Source: an uncultured Hymenobacter sp.
Lineage (GTDB): Bacteria; Bacteroidota; Bacteroidia; Cytophagales; Hymenobacteraceae
Assembly (NCBI GenBank): GCA_937871705.1
Contig: CALMOO010000700.1
Span: forward strand, 1 to 7,616
DNA length: 7,616 nucleotides
Reading direction: 5' to 3'
This document shows, piece by piece, positions 5,580 through 7,616 of the stretch (positions within the stretch are counted from its first letter, which is position 1; the number at the start of each line of letters is the position of its first letter). A program made the position numbers and the translations under genes. Below the pieces are notes generated by a model. It was not told the DNA's origin. It did no database searches and was given only the letters and a program-made list of their open reading frames with translations.

Positions 5580-6821
5580 ATGAAACTCATTTTACTTCTC
5601 CTGCTAAGTGTTTCTGTTGTTCGGGCTCAGCCGGGCAATTCGAAGCTTCTGGATAGTCTCCTTCATACCAGCCCGGCTCTAGCTCAGGTATTGAATCATC
5701 CTAATACCTATCAGTTACAGCTTATCTACACTCAAATCGACCGTGACGCTCAAAACATCCCGCATTTCATTCAGCATACCTATAACCTGAACCCTCAGCA
5801 ATACTTCAATCCTGCTAGCTTAGTCAAATTGCCTGTTGCCTTGCTAGCCCTCGAAAAGCTGCATACCCTACCCCCCTCTATTAGTAGGAGTACTATTATG
5901 TCAACCGGTACCGCTTGGCAATGTCAAACCGCAGTGCCCTTTGCCGTGCCAGCCGACTCTGACCGCCAAGCTACCGTTGGTAACTATATCAAGCGGATGC
6001 TACTCGTCAGCGACAATATCGCCTATAATCGGCTATATGAGTTTCTAGGTCAGCAGCCCCTCAACGACCGTCTGCAACAACTTGGATATGCCGGTAGTCG
6101 CATCGTCCGCCGTTTCGCCCCCTGCGATACGGCCGCTAATCGTCACACCAATCCTATCACTTTTCATGCCGTTGCCGGCGATACCTTATATAAGCAGTCT
6201 GCGCAAACCAGTCTGCGCACTCCCCCGCCACCCTTAGGGCCAGTGTTTGTCGGTCGTGCTTATAAAGTAGGAGACCATATCGTTCATCGCCCCTTCGATT
6301 TTACTACTGCTAATAACCTGCCCTTACCTGATATCACAACCTTGCTTCAAACCGCGCTTTTCCCTGAGTCTATCTCAGCGACGCAGTGCCCACATCTCAC
6401 TCCCGCCGACTACGCTTTTTTGCGCCAATACCTGCATTTAACGCCACACGCAAGTCATTTCAGTGCCTACGTTGTCCCTAAGTACTTCGACGCCTACAAA
6501 AAATATCTGTATTACGGCCGGCGCCCAACTGCTAATCCCCAATTAGGCCTGCGCATTTTTAACATAGTAGGTATGTCCCACGGTTACCTCGCCGACGTAG
6601 CCTACTTCGCTGATTCACTACATCAGTCTGAGTTTATGCTTAGCGCTGTCTTGTATGTCAATAAAGATGGCATTATCAATGATGGAGCCTATGAATACGA
6701 CAGTATTGGCGAGCCATTCCTAGCCTATTTAGGTCAACTTCTTTACCAATATGAAGCACATCGTCGCCGCCAGGTAGCACCCAATCTCACAGTATTCTTT
6801 GAGCCTGACCCCAAACCTTAA
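5580..6821 (+). CDS. Exported serine hydrolase, class A beta-lactamase-like fold
   Basis: The 413-residue product starts with a Sec signal peptide (MKLILLLLLSVSVVRA, likely cut before Q17), so it acts in the periplasm. Motifs of the beta-lactamase/penicillin-binding class A fold are present: SLVK at 80-83 (SxxK, nucleophile Ser80 and Lys83) and SDN at 144-146 inside MLLVSDNIAYNRLYEFLG. The Bacteroidota family tail is also seen: RIFNIVGMSHGYLADVAYF (325-343), then FMLSAVLYVN and a YEYD-IG-PFL ending. The third motif, normally K-T/S/V-G, reads IVG at 329-331, so the Lys appears replaced by Ile (codon ATA, 6564-6566). The protein is longer than a true class A beta-lactamase, with an extra middle region, and more likely a peptidoglycan-related or uncharacterised hydrolase than a resistance enzyme. 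Base composition looks visibly less GC-rich than the permease gene. ATG 5580 is the only start that gives the whole signal peptide. No TAnnTTTG promoter is evident upstream. Confidence 0.85.
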   Translation: MKLILLLLLSVSVVRAQPGNSKLLDSLLHTSPALAQVLNHPNTYQLQLIYTQIDRDAQNIPHFIQHTYNLNPQQYFNPASLVKLPVALLALEKLHTLPPSISRSTIMSTGTAWQCQTAVPFAVPADSDRQATVGNYIKRMLLVSDNIAYNRLYEFLGQQPLNDRLQQLGYAGSRIVRRFAPCDTAANRHTNPITFHAVAGDTLYKQSAQTSLRTPPPPLGPVFVGRAYKVGDHIVHRPFDFTTANNLPLPDITTLLQTALFPESISATQCPHLTPADYAFLRQYLHLTPHASHFSAYVVPKYFDAYKKYLYYGRRPTANPQLGLRIFNIVGMSHGYLADVAYFADSLHQSEFMLSAVLYVNKDGIINDGAYEYDSIGEPFLAYLGQLLYQYEAHRRRQVAPNLTVFFEPDPKP

Positions 6822-6838
6822 ATAAAATGCTTCATGGT

Positions 6839-6916
6839 AGGCCGTATAACCACTTGATTCATAAAGCACGACCAAATGGTAGAATGCCCATGTTCTAAAA
6901 ACTTGTCTTACGGCCT
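6839..6916. repeat. Long-spaced 8-bp inverted repeat after the hydrolase gene
   Basis: AGGCCGTA (6839-6846) and TACGGCCT (6909-6916) are reverse complements 62 bases apart. The right arm is followed by TTC and abuts the -33 region of the first promoter. It could be a weak terminator for the hydrolase or chance; the spacing is long for either. Confidence 0.3.
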
Positions 6917-6946
6917 TTCAAACGGCAAAGTCAACTAGTACCTTTG
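6916..6946 (+). promoter_or_regulatory. rRNA promoter P1 (Bacteroidota sigma type)
   Basis: The -7 box TACCTTTG (6939-6946) matches TAnnTTTG and is followed by CACCCCC. A near-match -33 box TTTC (6916-6919) sits at exactly 19 bases. It is the farthest upstream of four similar sites. Confidence 0.55.
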
Positions 6947-7113
6947 CACCCCCAAATCAAACGGATATTGGGTACTTGCCAAGTAACCTTCCTTCTGCTG
7001 TCTGCATATTTTCTCAGCTTAGAACTTCAGGTAATGACCTTGCACTTTACCTAAAAATTAAATGCTTTGTATCTCACGAACGAGGTAAAAATCATTCAAA
7101 AATAATCTTTAAG

Positions 7114-7144
7114 TTTGGAAAATCAGCAAATAGTAGTATCTTTG
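7114..7144 (+). promoter_or_regulatory. rRNA promoter P2, best consensus match
   Basis: TTTG (7114-7117), 19 bases, then TATCTTTG (7137-7144): both boxes and the spacing fit the Bacteroidota housekeeping promoter exactly. The -7 box is followed by CACTCC, as in the other copies. Confidence 0.8.
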
Positions 7145-7280
7145 CACTCCGAAAAGAGATAGGTAAGGTAGAGGATTCCTCATAAGAGCCTACTTATCAA
7201 ACACCTATATAAAACAGGTCCATCTTGATTGAAGGTGAGTGTTAGGGAGAAAATCTAGCAGAGAGAAGAAATTAGTTGCC

Positions 7281-7317
7281 TTTGTCGTAGGAAGTGCAAA
7301 TTAGTTTCGTATCTTTG
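7281..7317 (+). promoter_or_regulatory. rRNA promoter P3
   Basis: The -7 box TATCTTTG (7310-7317) is perfect and is followed by CAGCCC. The -33 box is poor: the nearest TTTG (7281-7284) is 25 bases upstream, longer than the usual 19. It may be weaker or need an activator. Confidence 0.6.
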
Positions 7318-7378
7318 CAGCCCGCTTCAAAAGGGAGTAGGATAAGGTAGCGAGAGCAAAAAATAATTTTGTTTACAG

Positions 7379-7409
7379 TTGCAAGAGTAAAGAAGTAGTT
7401 GTACCTTTG
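7379..7409 (+). promoter_or_regulatory. rRNA promoter P4, nearest to the 16S gene
   Basis: TTG (7379-7381), 20 bases, then TACCTTTG (7402-7409), followed by CACTCCC. An A/T-rich stretch (about 7358-7370) lies just upstream of the -33 box, where an UP-like element would be. The start would fall near 7413-7416, leaving about 80 bases of leader before boxA. Confidence 0.75.
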
Positions 7410-7450
7410 CACTCCCAATCTAAAAAGGGGGTAGTAGACGTAGTAGAAAG

Positions 7451-7465
7451 GGGCTGGTAAAGCCC
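7451..7465 (+). promoter_or_regulatory. Leader hairpin in boxB-like position
   Basis: GGGCT (7451-7455) pairs with AGCCC (7461-7465) around GGTAA. In E. coli rRNA leaders a small boxB hairpin precedes boxA, and this one lies 29 bases before the boxA-like site here. There is no T-run, so it is not a terminator. Confidence 0.5.
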
Positions 7466-7494
7466 GCCAGGTTGCTCTAAATGAGAGTGACAGA

Positions 7495-7506
7495 TGTTCT
7501 TTGAAT
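7495..7506 (+). promoter_or_regulatory. boxA-like rRNA antitermination site
   Basis: TGTTCTTTGAAT closely resembles the E. coli rRNA boxA TGCTCTTTAACA, the RNA site bound by NusB-NusE (S10). A TTCTTTGA word is also usual in the leaders ahead of 16S genes in Bacteroidota, from memory. This site is the main reason for calling the region an rRNA leader. Confidence 0.7.
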
Positions 7507-7532
7507 GACGGAAATAGACATAGTAGTAAGTA

Positions 7533-7557
7533 GGCTACGAGCTTCGGCTTCGTAGTC
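7533..7557 (+). other. Leader stem-loop with TTCG tetraloop
   Basis: CTACGAGC (7535-7542) pairs with GCTTCGTAG (7547-7555) with one bulged base, extended by a G-T and a G-C pair, around TTCG (7543-7546). Its stability and position suggest part of the 16S precursor leader, perhaps a processing structure; that role is inferred. Confidence 0.5.
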
Positions 7558-7597
7558 AACCAAGCGAGACGAATTAAGAAGGTCACGTAGTAAAGAG

Positions 7598-7612
7598 CGA
7601 GGGTAGCCCTCG
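7598..7612 (+). other. Short perfect hairpin at the window end
   Basis: CGAGGG (7598-7603) pairs with CCCTCG (7607-7612) around TAG. No T-run follows within the window. It is probably another leader structure, or one strand of a longer stalk whose partner lies past the end. Confidence 0.4.
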
Positions 7613-7616
7613 ACAT

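Larger units (their letters stand above)
6822..7616 (+). other. Gene-free rRNA operon control region: tandem promoters and leader
   Basis: I see no credible protein gene in these 795 bases. The short frames at 6976-7185 (+) and 7272-7616 (-) have no recognisable motifs and run across promoter words. The DNA is clearly richer in A/T than the coding part and contains four TAnnTTTGCA promoter sites, then a hairpin, a boxA-like site and more hairpins, the order expected upstream of a 16S rRNA gene. The 16S 5' end itself is not in the window, so the rRNA operon is inferred, not seen. Confidence 0.75.

Noticed and set aside
5580..6821. Antibiotic-resistance class A beta-lactamase
   Set aside because: The protein is much longer than class A enzymes, has an extra middle region and lacks the KTG lysine; only the fold-level motifs match.
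6976..7185. Plus-strand open frame of 69 codons
   Set aside because: It lacks recognisable motifs, has unusual residue content and runs over promoter P2.
7272..7616. Minus-strand open frame of 114 codons running off the window end
   Set aside because: It lies across two rRNA-type promoters, the boxA-like site and leader hairpins, and shows no family motifs.
1..7616. Mobile element, CRISPR array, defence cassette or tRNA
   Set aside because: No transposase or integrase motifs, no regularly spaced repeats, no terminal inverted repeats and no tRNA cloverleaf were seen on either strand.

Overview
The window looks like chromosomal DNA of a Bacteroidota bacterium, most likely a Hymenobacter-type member of the Cytophagales. 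The reasons are: fairly GC-rich coding DNA, no clear Shine-Dalgarno sites before the starts, several copies of the Bacteroidota -7 promoter word TAnnTTTG, a DUF2480 protein (a family I know from Bacteroidota), and an S41 protease with the long helical C-terminal tail usual for this phylum. The genus is an inference. All genes I can support are on the + strand.

Left part (1-2592). The window opens inside a periplasmic S41 (Ctp/Tsp-type) protease gene. Its reading frame is broken by an in-frame TAG at 754-756 and then continues, open and family-like, to a TAA at 1228-1230. A strong intrinsic terminator follows. Its T-tract lies only 13 bases before the ATG of tsaB (t6A tRNA modification). tsaB and the DUF2480 gene after it are 11 bp apart and probably form one operon, closed by a second terminator-like hairpin.

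Middle part (2593-6821). Three + strand genes follow: a 12-TM APC-superfamily amino acid permease, a lipoprotein of a family I do not recognise, and an exported class A beta-lactamase-like serine hydrolase. The hydrolase has clear SxxK and SDN motifs, but Ile stands where the KTG-box Lys would be expected. The 189-bp gap before it holds a G/C-rich inverted repeat and a perfect 10-bp hairpin whose T-tract faces the minus strand.

Right part (6822-7616). About 800 bp has no credible gene. It reads as the promoter and leader region of an rRNA operon whose 16S gene would start just past the window: four staggered TAnnTTTGCA promoters, a short hairpin, a boxA-like antitermination site (TGTTCTTTGAAT) and further leader hairpins.

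I see no defence system, mobile element, CRISPR array or tRNA. The points most worth checking are the interrupted protease, the degenerate KTG box, the four-promoter rRNA control region and an over-represented word, GGGGGTAG/CTACCCCC, found nine times on both strands.
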